A stretch of DNA of 5,527 nucleotides from CAZKYP01 sp964556885 (GCA_964556885.1 CAZKYP010000215.1:1-5527), one strand, 5' to 3'. Positions 1 to 5,527 are shown, counted from the first letter of the stretch. Notes: a model not told the origin generated them from the sequence alone. Numbers and translations: made by a program.

Positions 1-1043
1 ATTCAGCCGCGGCTGAGCTGGAATATGCAAACGGTTCTGTTGATACGCCAATGGGTGCCTTGCGGAAAGTTAACGGCTCCGCCAGGCCTTTCAACGTGCG
101 TTTGTGGTGCATAGGTAATGAAATGTACGGTGACTGGCAGATTGGATATATCAGACTTAAAGATTATGTGTTAAAACATAACTGGGTAACGCAAAAAATG
201 CTTGAGATGGACCCGGACATAGTTTGCGTAGCATGCGGTAACGTAGGCGAATGGAGCGAAGGCTTAATGAAGAACTGTGCCGATTATATCGATATTATAG
301 ATGAGCATTTTTATGTCACCAAGACTCTTCCTGATGTTACTGCTCATGTTGCACAGGTTACGAAGAATATTGCCGACATAACGAAGTATCATCGTGACCT
401 TCGCAAAAAGCTCGATTCACTCAAAGGCAAAGATATCAAGGTATCTTTAACGGAATGGAATTACTGGAATTATGATCCGGGTGAAGGCGACAAACTTCTG
501 CCGGAAGATGCTTACTGGTACGGCGAACTGGGAAGAAGATATTTTATGCAGGATGCGCTGGGAATCGCGGCGGGTCTGCACGAATATTTCAGGAATTCGG
601 ATATCATGTACCTTGCAGCATACGCACAGACAGTAAATGTAATTGGCTGCATAAAAACAACCAAAACCGCCGCGGCTTTCGCGACAACAGGTTTGCCCCT
701 GGCTTTGTACCGGAATCATTATGGAACAATTCCGGTCGATGTCGTGAACAATAACGCCGCACTTGATGTTGCAGCCGCATGGACGCAGGATCGTAAGGCT
801 CTGACAATAGGCGTAGTTAATACGACCGACAAACAGCAGCAAATCAAGATGGACTTAAAAGGCGTAAATTTAACCGGCGCAGGCACTGTCTGGGTAATTA
901 CAAATTCTGATCCTATGGCATATAACGAACCCGGAAAAGAGCCAAAAGTTGCAATTAAGGAAAATAAGGTTACAGGCGTCTCGAACCAACTGACTGTTCC
1001 CGGTTACAGCATAAATCTTTATAGACTTGAAGTCAGGAAATAA
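1..1043 (+). CDS. GH51 alpha-L-arabinofuranosidase, 5'-truncated by window edge
   Basis: This is the C-terminal part of a glycoside hydrolase family 51 enzyme, which removes terminal arabinofuranosyl residues from arabinan or arabinoxylan with retention of configuration. The reading frame is open from base 3 (first full codon Ser), so the ATG at 51 is internal. The downstream paralogue aligns from its residue 318 onward, starting SAAAELEY, so about 317 residues lie outside the window. The acid/base Glu of the GNE motif is at 120-122 (WCIGNEMYG) and the nucleophile Glu of the TEWNYW motif is at 453-455, so both catalytic residues are present. A C-terminal beta-rich domain ends in a TAA stop. 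Compared with the neighbour, about 12 extra residues follow the nucleophile motif (DPGEGDKLLPEDAYW region, about 471-515). Identity to the neighbour is roughly 60-65% by eye. The family call is firm; exact substrate cannot be read from sequence. Confidence 0.93.
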   Translation, partial: SAAAELEYANGSVDTPMGALRKVNGSARPFNVRLWCIGNEMYGDWQIGYIRLKDYVLKHNWVTQKMLEMDPDIVCVACGNVGEWSEGLMKNCADYIDIIDEHFYVTKTLPDVTAHVAQVTKNIADITKYHRDLRKKLDSLKGKDIKVSLTEWNYWNYDPGEGDKLLPEDAYWYGELGRRYFMQDALGIAAGLHEYFRNSDIMYLAAYAQTVNVIGCIKTTKTAAAFATTGLPLALYRNHYGTIPVDVVNNNAALDVAAAWTQDRKALTIGVVNTTDKQQQIKMDLKGVNLTGAGTVWVITNSDPMAYNEPGKEPKVAIKENKVTGVSNQLTVPGYSINLYRLEVRK

Positions 1044-1050
1044 AACCAGG

Positions 1051-1139
1051 GCAGGATGAGATTTCATTCGACCTGAGCTCATGGCCGAAGGTTAGCCCAT
1101 GTCGTCAAAAATTACCTGATGGGCTGAAATTCATCCTGC
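1051..1139. repeat. Nested inverted repeat in the GH51-GH51 spacer
   Basis: The outer arms are GCAGGATGA at 1051-1059 and TCATCCTGC at 1131-1139, a 9 bp perfect match. After one bulged G the pairing extends by 4 bp (1061-1064 with 1127-1130). An inner stem pairs AGCCCAT (1094-1100) with ATGGGCT (1119-1125) around an 18-base loop. A separate 8 bp palindrome, TGAGCTCA, lies at 1074-1081 between the arms. It begins 8 bases after the stop of the upstream GH51 gene. No T-run follows, so it is not a classical intrinsic terminator. It could be a 3'-end stabilising structure, a leader structure for the small reading frame that starts inside it, or the remains of a small mobile element. The pairing is seen; the role is unknown. 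Confidence 0.55.
1087..1091 (+). promoter_or_regulatory. Possible ribosome binding site of the broken small gene
   Basis: GAAGG lies 7 bases before the ATG at 1099. This spacing is ideal and is the main reason for placing the start of the degraded reading frame here. The motif lies inside the outer inverted repeat, just before the inner stem. Confidence 0.4.
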
Positions 1140-1344
1140 AAAGGACTGTTTTAAGGCTGAAGAATGGTTTAAAAGTGCCATTACCAACGAGCAGAAAATC
1201 CTTGCCGCTATGGCCATTCATCGACAGTTGGCCGAAACACTCAAAACTGCAAGAATCCGGGGCGCCGGCGTTTACGACGGCCAGAACGCCCGGCGAAACC
1301 ACGTCCTGAACGACAAAGACATTATCGAGTTGCATTTGGCCTGA
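1099..1344 (+). pseudogene. Small reading frame broken by one in-frame TGA; product unknown
   Basis: From ATG 1099 to TGA 1342-1344 the frame has 82 codons and only one internal stop, TGA at 1117-1119 (codon 7: MSSKIT, stop, WAEIHPAKD). After that stop, 74 codons run open with a protein-like composition: a mixed charged and hydrophobic helical stretch (KAEEWFKSAITNEQK, then ILAAMAIHRQLAETLKTA), a Gly/Arg/Asn-rich part (RGAGVYDGQNARRNH) and an acidic end (NDKDIIELHLA). A ribosome-binding-like GAAGG precedes the ATG. I do not recognise the family. Possible readings are a small gene killed by a point mutation, the tail of a longer gene brought in by rearrangement, or a shorter live gene starting at ATG 1210 (44 residues). 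The opposite strand is also open over much of this stretch, so coding status is uncertain. Confidence 0.42.
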
Positions 1345-1357
1345 TTTTCTTTATAAT
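1330..1357 (+). promoter_or_regulatory. Possible sigma-70-type promoter for the second GH51 gene
   Basis: A perfect TATAAT lies at 1352-1357, about 80 bases before the GH51 start. The best -35 candidate is TTGCAT at 1330-1335 with a 16-base spacer, which matches the consensus TTGACA only at the first three bases. It lies just where the broken small reading frame ends. It would give the second GH51 gene its own transcript start. Evidence is one good hexamer only. Confidence 0.35.
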
Positions 1358-1423
1358 CCCATACATGAAACGGTCGGCCGCAATTTGATGAAACACGGAA
1401 AGAACAAACCTGATGTGAAGTTG

Positions 1424-1430
1424 AAAGGAG
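1424..1430 (+). promoter_or_regulatory. Ribosome binding site of the second GH51 gene
   Basis: AAAGGAG lies 7 bases before the ATG at 1438. It is a strong Shine-Dalgarno match and fixes the start, which also gives a well-formed signal peptide. Confidence 0.85.
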
Positions 1431-1437
1431 ATTCAAA

Positions 1438-3266
1438 ATGTCACAAACCCGTTTTGTAAAAATCATTATTTTGGCAGCAGTAATTCTTACCTTTACTGTC
1501 ACGCCTGCAAAAACCTTCGCTGCGGGCCAACCGGCTACGGTCACCATCGACACAGACCAGACCGGCAAACCGATTTCCAAGTATATCTACGGCCAGTTTA
1601 TAGAACATCTCGGCCGGTGTATTTACGGCGGCATCTGGGCCGAAATGCTCGAAGACAGGAAGTTCTGTTTTCCCATAACGGAAGAATACGATCCGTACCG
1701 GGGCACAGATAACGTTTCCAAAGACAGCCCATACGCAGTCATCGGCGCATCACCCTGGCAGATAATCGGCCCGGCGGACTCGGTGACAATGGTCAAAGAG
1801 GATTCGTTCGTCGGTGAGCACACGCCGCTGATAAATCAGGGCGGCGGTATCCGGCAGCTCGATCTCGGCCTGGTCGCCAATAAAAAATACGTCGGTTATA
1901 TATATCTAAAGCCGCAACAACGAACGGCAAACGTAAGGGTATCGCTCCACTGGGGCGACGGCAGGGAAGACAACGAGTCCGTCCAGACCCTGGTGGCCGC
2001 CAACAAATACGGTAAGTATCCCTTCGAGTTCACTTCCGCCGCCGATACGGAAAAAGGAAGGCTGGAAATAATAGCGATTAACGGGTCGTGTTTCGTCGGC
2101 ACGGTATCATTAATGCCGGAGGACAACGTCGATGGAATGCGGGCCGATACACTTGCAATGCTCAAAGAGCTGAACGCCCCGCTGTACCGCTGGCCGGGCG
2201 GGAATTTCGTCAGCGGCTACGACTGGCGTGACGGTATCGGCGATCGCGACAGGAGACCTCCTCGCAAAAATCCTGCATGGACGGGCGTGGAACACAACGA
2301 CTTCGGCATGCACGAATTCATTCATTTCTGCCGCATGCTTAAAGCCGAGCCATTAATAACCGTCAATACCGGATTCGGTGACGCATATTCGGCCGCGGCC
2401 GAGCTGGAATATTCCAACGGCTCAATAAAAACACTCATGGGAGCTTTGCGAGCGAAAAACGGCGACCCCGAACCATTCAATGTTCGCTTCTGGTGCATCG
2501 GTAACGAAATGTGGGGCAGATGGCAGCTCGGTTATATGAGTCTGGAGCATTATGTTCAGAAACACAACTGGGTCGTCGACAAGATGCGTGAAGTCGACCC
2601 GAACATCATTCCGATAGCTTCGGGTAATGCCGGTCGATGGAGCGAAGGTCTGCTGCAGAGCTGCGCCGACCACATCGACCTGATCGCGGAGCATTTCTAT
2701 TGCCAGGAAAGACCGGATGTTGTCGCGCATACTGCCTGGATTGCCGAGAATATCAAGTCAAAGGTCGAATTTCATCGGCAGCTCCGAGAGAAACTCGATG
2801 TCTTAAAGGGCAAAGATATAAAGATTGCCATGACTGAATGGAACTACTGGTATGGTCCTCACGTGTTCGGCGAACTTGGAACGCGATATTTCCACAAAGA
2901 CGGAATTGGAATCGCCAGAGGCCTGCATGAATATTACCGTAACTCCGATATAATGTTCATGGCCAGTTATGCCCAGACTGTCAACGTCATCGGCTGCATC
3001 AAGGCCAGCAAGACCGCCGCGGCCCTCGAGACGACCGGCCTGGTCCTGAAGCTNNNNNNNNNNNNNNNNNNNNNNNNNNNNNNNNNNNNNNNNNNNNNNN
3101 NNNNNNNNNNNNNNNNNNNNNNNNNNNNNNNNNNNNNNNNNNNNNNNNNNNNNACCCGGGCGAGGAACCCAAGGTTGTGATCGAAGAGAAGGAACTTTCA
3201 AATGTTTCTAACAGTTTGACAGTGCCGCCTCTTAGTATCAGTCTATATACATTGCCTGTGAAATAA
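1438..3266 (+). CDS. Secreted GH51 alpha-L-arabinofuranosidase, interrupted by an assembly gap
   Basis: This enzyme releases alpha-L-arabinofuranose from plant or algal polysaccharides outside the cytoplasm. Residues 1-28 form a signal peptide (Arg/Lys, hydrophobic core IIILAAVILTF, likely cut after TFA). The GH51 opening motif GQFIEHLGR is at 52-60, followed by IYGGIWAEM. Residues about 100-228 look like an inserted beta-sandwich, carbohydrate-binding-like domain. The barrel resumes with YRWPGGNF at 250-257. The acid/base Glu is E357 (GNEMWG) and the nucleophile is E467 (TEWNYW). The frame runs to codon 539 (Leu, CTN), then hits 100 N. Reading straight through the N run gives a false tail. 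The true tail is in another frame from 3153 (PGEEPKVVI to LPVK, stop TAA 3264-3266) and matches the end of the upstream paralogue. By that alignment about 74 residues are lost in the gap, so the full protein is about 649 residues. It is a tandem paralogue of the upstream gene. Confidence 0.94.
3054..3153. other. Assembly gap of 100 N with wrong length
   Basis: Exactly 100 N lie inside the C-terminal domain of the second GH51 gene. The coding frames on the two sides do not agree across 100 bases. They would agree if the real length left a remainder of 2 when divided by 3. Alignment to the paralogue predicts about 221 bases. Confidence 0.97.
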
Positions 3267-3277
3267 AAGTGAGAGTG

Positions 3278-3291
3278 CCGATTATAATCGG
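3278..3291. repeat. 14 bp perfect palindrome after the GH51 stop
   Basis: CCGATTATAATCGG is its own reverse complement and lies 11 bases after the GH51 stop codon. It contains TATAAT at 3283-3288. It could be an operator half-site pair, part of the 3' end of the GH51 transcript, or chance. As a hairpin it would have almost no loop, so a protein-binding site is easier to picture than an RNA stem. No -35 hexamer at proper spacing was found. Confidence 0.4.
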
Positions 3292-3311
3292 TGAGAAAAA
3301 TGAGAGTCCAA

Positions 3312-3345
3312 CCGGCCCCGCGATTCGATTCTTTCACGGGGCCGG
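3312..3345 (+). terminator. Strong GC-rich hairpin, likely transcript end of the GH51 gene
   Basis: CCGGCCCCG (3312-3320) and CGGGGCCGG (3337-3345) form a 9 bp all-GC perfect stem with a 16-base loop. It lies 45 bases after the GH51 stop and just before the next small gene. No T-run follows (ATAATATC), so it is not a textbook intrinsic terminator. It may act as a 3' stabilising hairpin or a weak terminator that leaves some read-through into the small genes. Confidence 0.55.
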
Positions 3346-3366
3346 ATAATATCAAGAGCGCTTCAA

Positions 3367-3588
3367 ATGCGTTTTACAAGATTCGAAGAAGGAAGCGGCT
3401 ATTGCGGCAAATGCCTCAGGCAGGTGCCGGTCGGCAGAACAAGGATTAATCACCCGACGTATTTGTTTTTGACTTTGCTTACGCTGGGCGTGTATATTTT
3501 CTGGTGGATTCGCGATGCCTGCAAGGTACGTAACTGGAAATGCCTCGAATGTGGTGCCATAGTATATAAGATTATGAATTGGAAATGA
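3367..3588 (+). CDS. Small membrane protein with split CxxC zinc-ribbon pairs
   Basis: This 73-residue protein has one CxxC near its start (C13-x-x-C16), a hydrophobic segment at about 31-48 (YLFLTLLTLGVYIFWWI) and a second CxxC (C59-x-x-C62) close to the end; C52 is an extra cysteine. Two CxxC pairs with a membrane-inserting stretch between them recall the LITAF-like arrangement and the small bacterial proteins of the type NHxxxLxLTLxTxGxWxxxWI with a zinc knuckle. The motif INHPTYLFLTLLTLG fits the latter well. The likely role is zinc binding at the inner membrane; the function is unknown. An AAGAG at 3354-3358 gives a modest ribosome binding site 8 bases before the ATG. The stop is TGA. 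The next gene starts 28 bases on, which suggests one transcript. Confidence 0.75.
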   Translation: MRFTRFEEGSGYCGKCLRQVPVGRTRINHPTYLFLTLLTLGVYIFWWIRDACKVRNWKCLECGAIVYKIMNWK

Positions 3589-3602
3589 GAATAAATTGAA
3601 AC

Positions 3603-3607
3603 AAGGA
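3603..3607 (+). promoter_or_regulatory. Ribosome binding site selecting ATG 3617
   Basis: AAGGA ends 9 bases before ATG 3617. It would lie inside the coding sequence if the TTG at 3596 were the start, so it favours the shorter protein beginning MECKKQ. Confidence 0.6.
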
Positions 3608-3616
3608 TTTGAATCG

Positions 3617-3811
3617 ATGGAATGTAAAAAACAGAAGAATATGAAAAACTGCAACTGTTCGTATCCCGGCTGCAATAATAAAGGTATTTGCTGTGAATGT
3701 CTGAGCTATCATTTATCGAGTCAGCAGCTTCCCGGCTGCTGTTTCCCCGATGAGGTCGAAAAAACATACGACCGCAGCTTCCGCGCATTCGCCAAAGCCT
3801 GGAACCTATAA
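3617..3811 (+). CDS. Cysteine-rich DUF6485-like small protein
   Basis: This 64-residue soluble protein carries nine cysteines: C3, C12, C14, C19, C25, C26, C28, C41 and C42. The pattern CNCSYPGC, then KGICCECLSYH, then QLPGCCFP and EKTYDRS matches what I recall of the DUF6485 family of small bacterial proteins, sometimes labelled only as cytosolic protein. In that family the motifs CxCxYxxC, KGxCCxCxxYH, LPxCxFP and YDRS are conserved, and the length is normal. The cysteine and histidine spacing suggests metal or iron-sulfur binding, but the family has no established function that I know of. The start was chosen from the ribosome binding site and from the MEC opening. It follows the membrane zinc-ribbon gene by 28 bases and converges on the minus-strand gene. 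Confidence 0.78.
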   Translation: MECKKQKNMKNCNCSYPGCNNKGICCECLSYHLSSQQLPGCCFPDEVEKTYDRSFRAFAKAWNL

Positions 3812-3829
3812 AATATTTCGTCCCAATAT

Positions 3830-3856
3830 AAAAAACCGGACTGCTAAAGCTTAGTC
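3830..3856 (-). terminator. Weak candidate terminator of the minus-strand gene
   Basis: Read on the minus strand, GACT (3856-3853) and AGTC (3842-3839) can form a short stem, and a run of six T follows (A run at 3830-3835 on the + strand). A second short stem, TCTTGT at 3855-3860 with ACAAGA at 3871-3876, lies nearer the stop. Both stems are short and AT-rich, so this is a tentative call in the 73-base spacer between convergent genes. Confidence 0.28.
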
Positions 3857-3884
3857 TTGTTCACAGATTCACAAGATATTGAAC

Positions 3885-5483
3885 CTATTTAAATAATCCA
3901 GCTTCGAGTTCCGCCAGTTTTGCCGGTGTAACAGTTTCTACTCGCAAGTCGCCGTAAATGATGCGATATTGATTACCATCGATTTTCCAGCGCAGCAGAA
4001 CCTTATCGGCATCCTGCGGCGTGACAACATTCCCATAGTAAACCGGCTCCTTCCTTTCCTCAGCGAGTGTCATATAGAACATTACTGCACCCTGAATGGG
4101 CATAATCTTGTCCACCATCTCCTTGACACGCTCTCCAATCGATCCAATTTGCTCTTGCATCGCTTCGATTTGCTCTTGCCTTGCTCTACGCCGCTCCTCA
4201 ATCTTTTCCATTAGCTCTTCTGTCTTCCTGCTCCGCTCTTCACTTGCCTTGATTCGCTCTTCCCCTGCCCTGCGGAGTTCTTCGATCTTCTTCATTAGCT
4301 CTTCTGTGTTCTTGTTTGGCTCTCCCTTTGCCTTGCGCAGCTCTTCAATATTCTTAAATAGCTCTTCCGGTGAAAGTGCTTGCTCCTCTTCGATCAGTTG
4401 CGTAAGGGCATCCATGTCCTTACGGTCCTCTTCGATCATTTGCTTCATAGCCGTGTCGTCCTTTTTATCAAACTTGCTTATTAGTGAGGCGACGGCCATG
4501 AAATCCAGTTTTTCCGGATATCGCCCCGTCATATCGGCACACAGTTTGAGGCCCGCGATGGCACCCTCTTCGTCCATCGGCGGCATATTAATCTTAAAAG
4601 GACCTCCTGGTAATATCATGTAATCAGAAGGGATAACCGGCTTGAATTCAGCGGCATCCACCGGGCAGTCCCACTGGAAGCTGTGGTCCACACTAAAGAT
4701 TTGCATGTAGCCCATTTGCATGTCAGTCTCCAATCGCACCGGAAGCTGCGTCTTAACATCGACCCAGATTTTCATATCCCCTTGGCCCGTCATTCCATTC
4801 AGGCAATTAGGATCAGTTGTATGAAATCCTTCGACTTCTATACCATCGATTATAGATCGGCCCAGATTCTCATACTTGCATTCCAGAATTTGCATGAGCA
4901 GGCTCCTCGGATCATAGTTCTCCTGGCGGTTTTCTTCGATTTGCGTATCATCGATTTCTATGCGATTATACATCTTTTGATCGGGCATGAGCAAAATCAT
5001 GGCTTTTTCTTCAAATTGTATATATGTCTCCATACGAGAAGTAATTCCACTGTTTGGATCTTTCACGTCCATGGTCATTTTCATTCCGTAATCCTGTGCA
5101 ATCAGGACGGTGCCTTCGGTGGTCTGATTCATATCCAGGCCGGTGGGTCCCTTGCCTTTGATGGTCATGGTCACCTGATATGCATAGGCCGGAGTCTGTT
5201 CAACCTGCGTCAGTACATCAGCCAGAGCAATCCCTGAGCCGGTTGTCCTCCAGAGAGATAAACCGATCATACATGTGACCACTATCACCGTCGCAGCGGC
5301 GAGTTTTGTTACGTTGCTTTTCATGATACTAATCCATAAATCTGATTTCGTCGTAACCGGCTCATCTTTTCTTGTTCCTTCTGATGCTCGAACTATCTCA
5401 TCACGGACTTTTTTATCCAGCTCGACACTCGTAGGAATATATAATTTTTTAAACGATTTTATAACATCATCTGTCGGTCTCAT
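3885..5483 (-). CDS. Membrane-anchored LolA-like protein with long coiled coil; probable partner of an ECF sigma factor
   Basis: This 532-residue protein has four parts. Residues 1-56 are charged and cytoplasmic. Residues about 58-78 form one membrane helix (LAAATVIVVTCMIGLSLW). Residues about 85-290 (ADVLTQVEQTPAYAYQVTMTI onward, strand-rich, ending near FKPVIPSDY) resemble the LolA/LppX-like outer-membrane lipoprotein-sorting fold. Residues about 340-460 are a highly charged coiled coil. A small C-terminal domain at about 463-532 contains TPQDADKVLLRWKIDGNQYRII split over its core. This layout is common in Planctomycetota behind ECF sigma genes. The N-terminus has no Cys or His, so it is not a zinc-type (ZAS) anti-sigma domain. 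The start is supported by an in-frame stop upstream (5516-5518), AGGTG 5 bases before the ATG, and a 2-base gap after the upstream stop. Function as an anti-sigma or envelope sensor is inference. Confidence 0.85.
   Translation of the reverse strand: MRPTDDVIKSFKKLYIPTSVELDKKVRDEIVRASEGTRKDEPVTTKSDLWISIMKSNVTKLAAATVIVVTCMIGLSLWRTTGSGIALADVLTQVEQTPAYAYQVTMTIKGKGPTGLDMNQTTEGTVLIAQDYGMKMTMDVKDPNSGITSRMETYIQFEEKAMILLMPDQKMYNRIEIDDTQIEENRQENYDPRSLLMQILECKYENLGRSIIDGIEVEGFHTTDPNCLNGMTGQGDMKIWVDVKTQLPVRLETDMQMGYMQIFSVDHSFQWDCPVDAAEFKPVIPSDYMILPGGPFKINMPPMDEEGAIAGLKLCADMTGRYPEKLDFMAVASLISKFDKKDDTAMKQMIEEDRKDMDALTQLIEEEQALSPEELFKNIEELRKAKGEPNKNTEELMKKIEELRRAGEERIKASEERSRKTEELMEKIEERRRARQEQIEAMQEQIGSIGERVKEMVDKIMPIQGAVMFYMTLAEERKEPVYYGNVVTPQDADKVLLRWKIDGNQYRIIYGDLRVETVTPAKLAELEAGLFK
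4164..4367 (-). repeat. Internal heptad-phased repeat encoding the coiled coil
   Basis: Three copies of an EEL(F/M)xKIEE(L/R)R unit start at residues 373, 394 and 422 of the membrane protein. The steps are 21 and 28 residues, exactly 3 and 4 heptads, so the copies stay in coiled-coil register. At DNA level the + strand shows TAGCTCTTC at 4212, 4296 and 4359 (84 and 63 base steps), and TTAGCTCTTCTGT is identical in the first two. This points to growth by in-frame internal duplication. Confidence 0.75.
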
Positions 5484-5485
5484 TT

Positions 5486-5527
5486 TTACACCTGTCCATT
5501 TAACAATGACCGAAGTTTATCTAATCC
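5486..5527 (-). CDS. C-terminal end of an upstream gene, probably an ECF sigma factor
   Basis: Only 13 codons and a TAA stop (5488-5486) are visible: GLDKLRSLLNGQV. The frame is open to the window edge. The tail, with a basic helix and a KLRxLL motif, looks like the end of an ECF-type RNA polymerase sigma factor after its region 4 helix-turn-helix. The stop lies 2 bases before the ATG of the membrane protein, so the two would be translationally coupled. The frame being open over 42 bases is weak by itself; the spacing and the type of downstream gene carry the call. Confidence 0.5.
   Translation of the reverse strand, partial: GLDKLRSLLNGQV
5489..5493 (-). promoter_or_regulatory. Ribosome binding site of the membrane protein, inside the upstream gene's end
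   Basis: On the minus strand AGGTG lies 5 bases before the ATG at 5483. It overlaps the last codons of the upstream reading frame, as expected for coupled translation. Confidence 0.5.

Noticed and set aside
51..53. ATG at 51 as the start of the first GH51 gene
   Set aside because: The frame is open to the left edge and the residues before this Met (SAAAELEY, then NGS) match the paralogue.
447..842. Minus-strand 131-residue open frame inside the first GH51 gene
   Set aside because: It is antisense to conserved catalytic-domain coding sequence and has no domain or ribosome-binding support.
1117..1145. Selenocysteine decoding of the TGA at 1117
   Set aside because: The only stem at suitable distance is 4 bp with a GCAA loop (1134-1145), which is weaker than known bacterial SECIS elements, and no selenoprotein family is recognised.
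1105..1335. Minus-strand 76-residue open frame in the GH51 spacer
   Set aside because: Its composition is Cys/Ser/Phe/Val-rich, and the + strand frame over the same bases looks more protein-like. It remains a fallback if homology searches favour it.
3054..3180. GH51 reading frame continuing through the N run to a stop at 3178-3180
   Set aside because: The residues after the gap in that frame have no match to the paralogue, while the frame ending at 3266 matches it well. The agreement exists only if the gap length is changed.
3596..3616. TTG at 3596 as start of the DUF6485-like gene
   Set aside because: The AAGGA ribosome binding site lies downstream of it and is well placed for ATG 3617; the family-like opening MEC begins there.
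4096..4623. Plus-strand 175-residue open frame opposite the coiled coil
   Set aside because: It is a Ser/Ile/Leu-rich mirror of the Glu/Lys-rich coiled-coil codons, has no family-like motif and overlaps a well-supported minus-strand gene.
4683..5237. Plus-strand 184-residue open frame opposite the LolA-like region
   Set aside because: It is wholly antisense to a well-supported gene, with His/Ile-rich composition and no recognisable domain.
1..5527. CRISPR array, tRNA or rRNA gene, insertion sequence
   Set aside because: No regularly spaced direct repeats with spacers, no cloverleaf-like segment, no rRNA-like stretch and no transposase motif were seen on either strand.

Overview
The window looks like a piece of a Planctomycetota genome, probably from the anaerobic polysaccharide-degrading Phycisphaerae/Sedimentisphaerales side. 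This is inferred from gene style and was not tested. The clues are secreted GH51 arabinofuranosidases in tandem, a single-pass LolA-like protein directly behind what looks like the end of an ECF sigma gene, and a small DUF6485-type cysteine-rich protein. A run of exactly 100 N shows the sequence is a scaffolded draft.

Left part (1-3266, + strand): two tandem GH51 alpha-L-arabinofuranosidase genes. The first is cut by the left edge and keeps its catalytic and C-terminal parts. The second has a signal peptide and a good ribosome binding site, and is interrupted near its 3' end by the N run at 3054-3153. Its true C-terminus is readable after the gap in another frame, so the gene ends at 3266 and the placeholder length is wrong by frame. 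The 394-base spacer between the two genes is not empty. It holds a nested inverted repeat, a likely broken small gene (1099-1344, one in-frame TGA), a TATAAT box and the ribosome binding site of the second gene.

Middle (3267-3884): a short palindrome and a strong GC-rich hairpin follow the second GH51 gene. Two small + strand genes come next, 28 bases apart: a membrane protein with split CxxC pairs and a cysteine-rich DUF6485-like protein. They converge on the minus-strand gene across a 73-base spacer.

Right part (3885-5527, - strand): a 532-residue membrane-anchored protein with a short cytoplasmic N-terminus, one membrane helix, a LolA/LppX-like extracytoplasmic region, a long charged coiled coil with heptad-phased internal repeats, and a small C-terminal domain. 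Its start lies 2 bases after the stop of another minus-strand gene, of which only 13 codons are visible. That tail resembles the end of an ECF sigma factor, so the pair probably forms a sigma/regulator operon.

The GH51 pair would release arabinose from arabinan or arabinoxylan outside the cytoplasm. Nothing in the sequence links the sigma-type operon to them directly; it points the other way and is separated by the two small genes.
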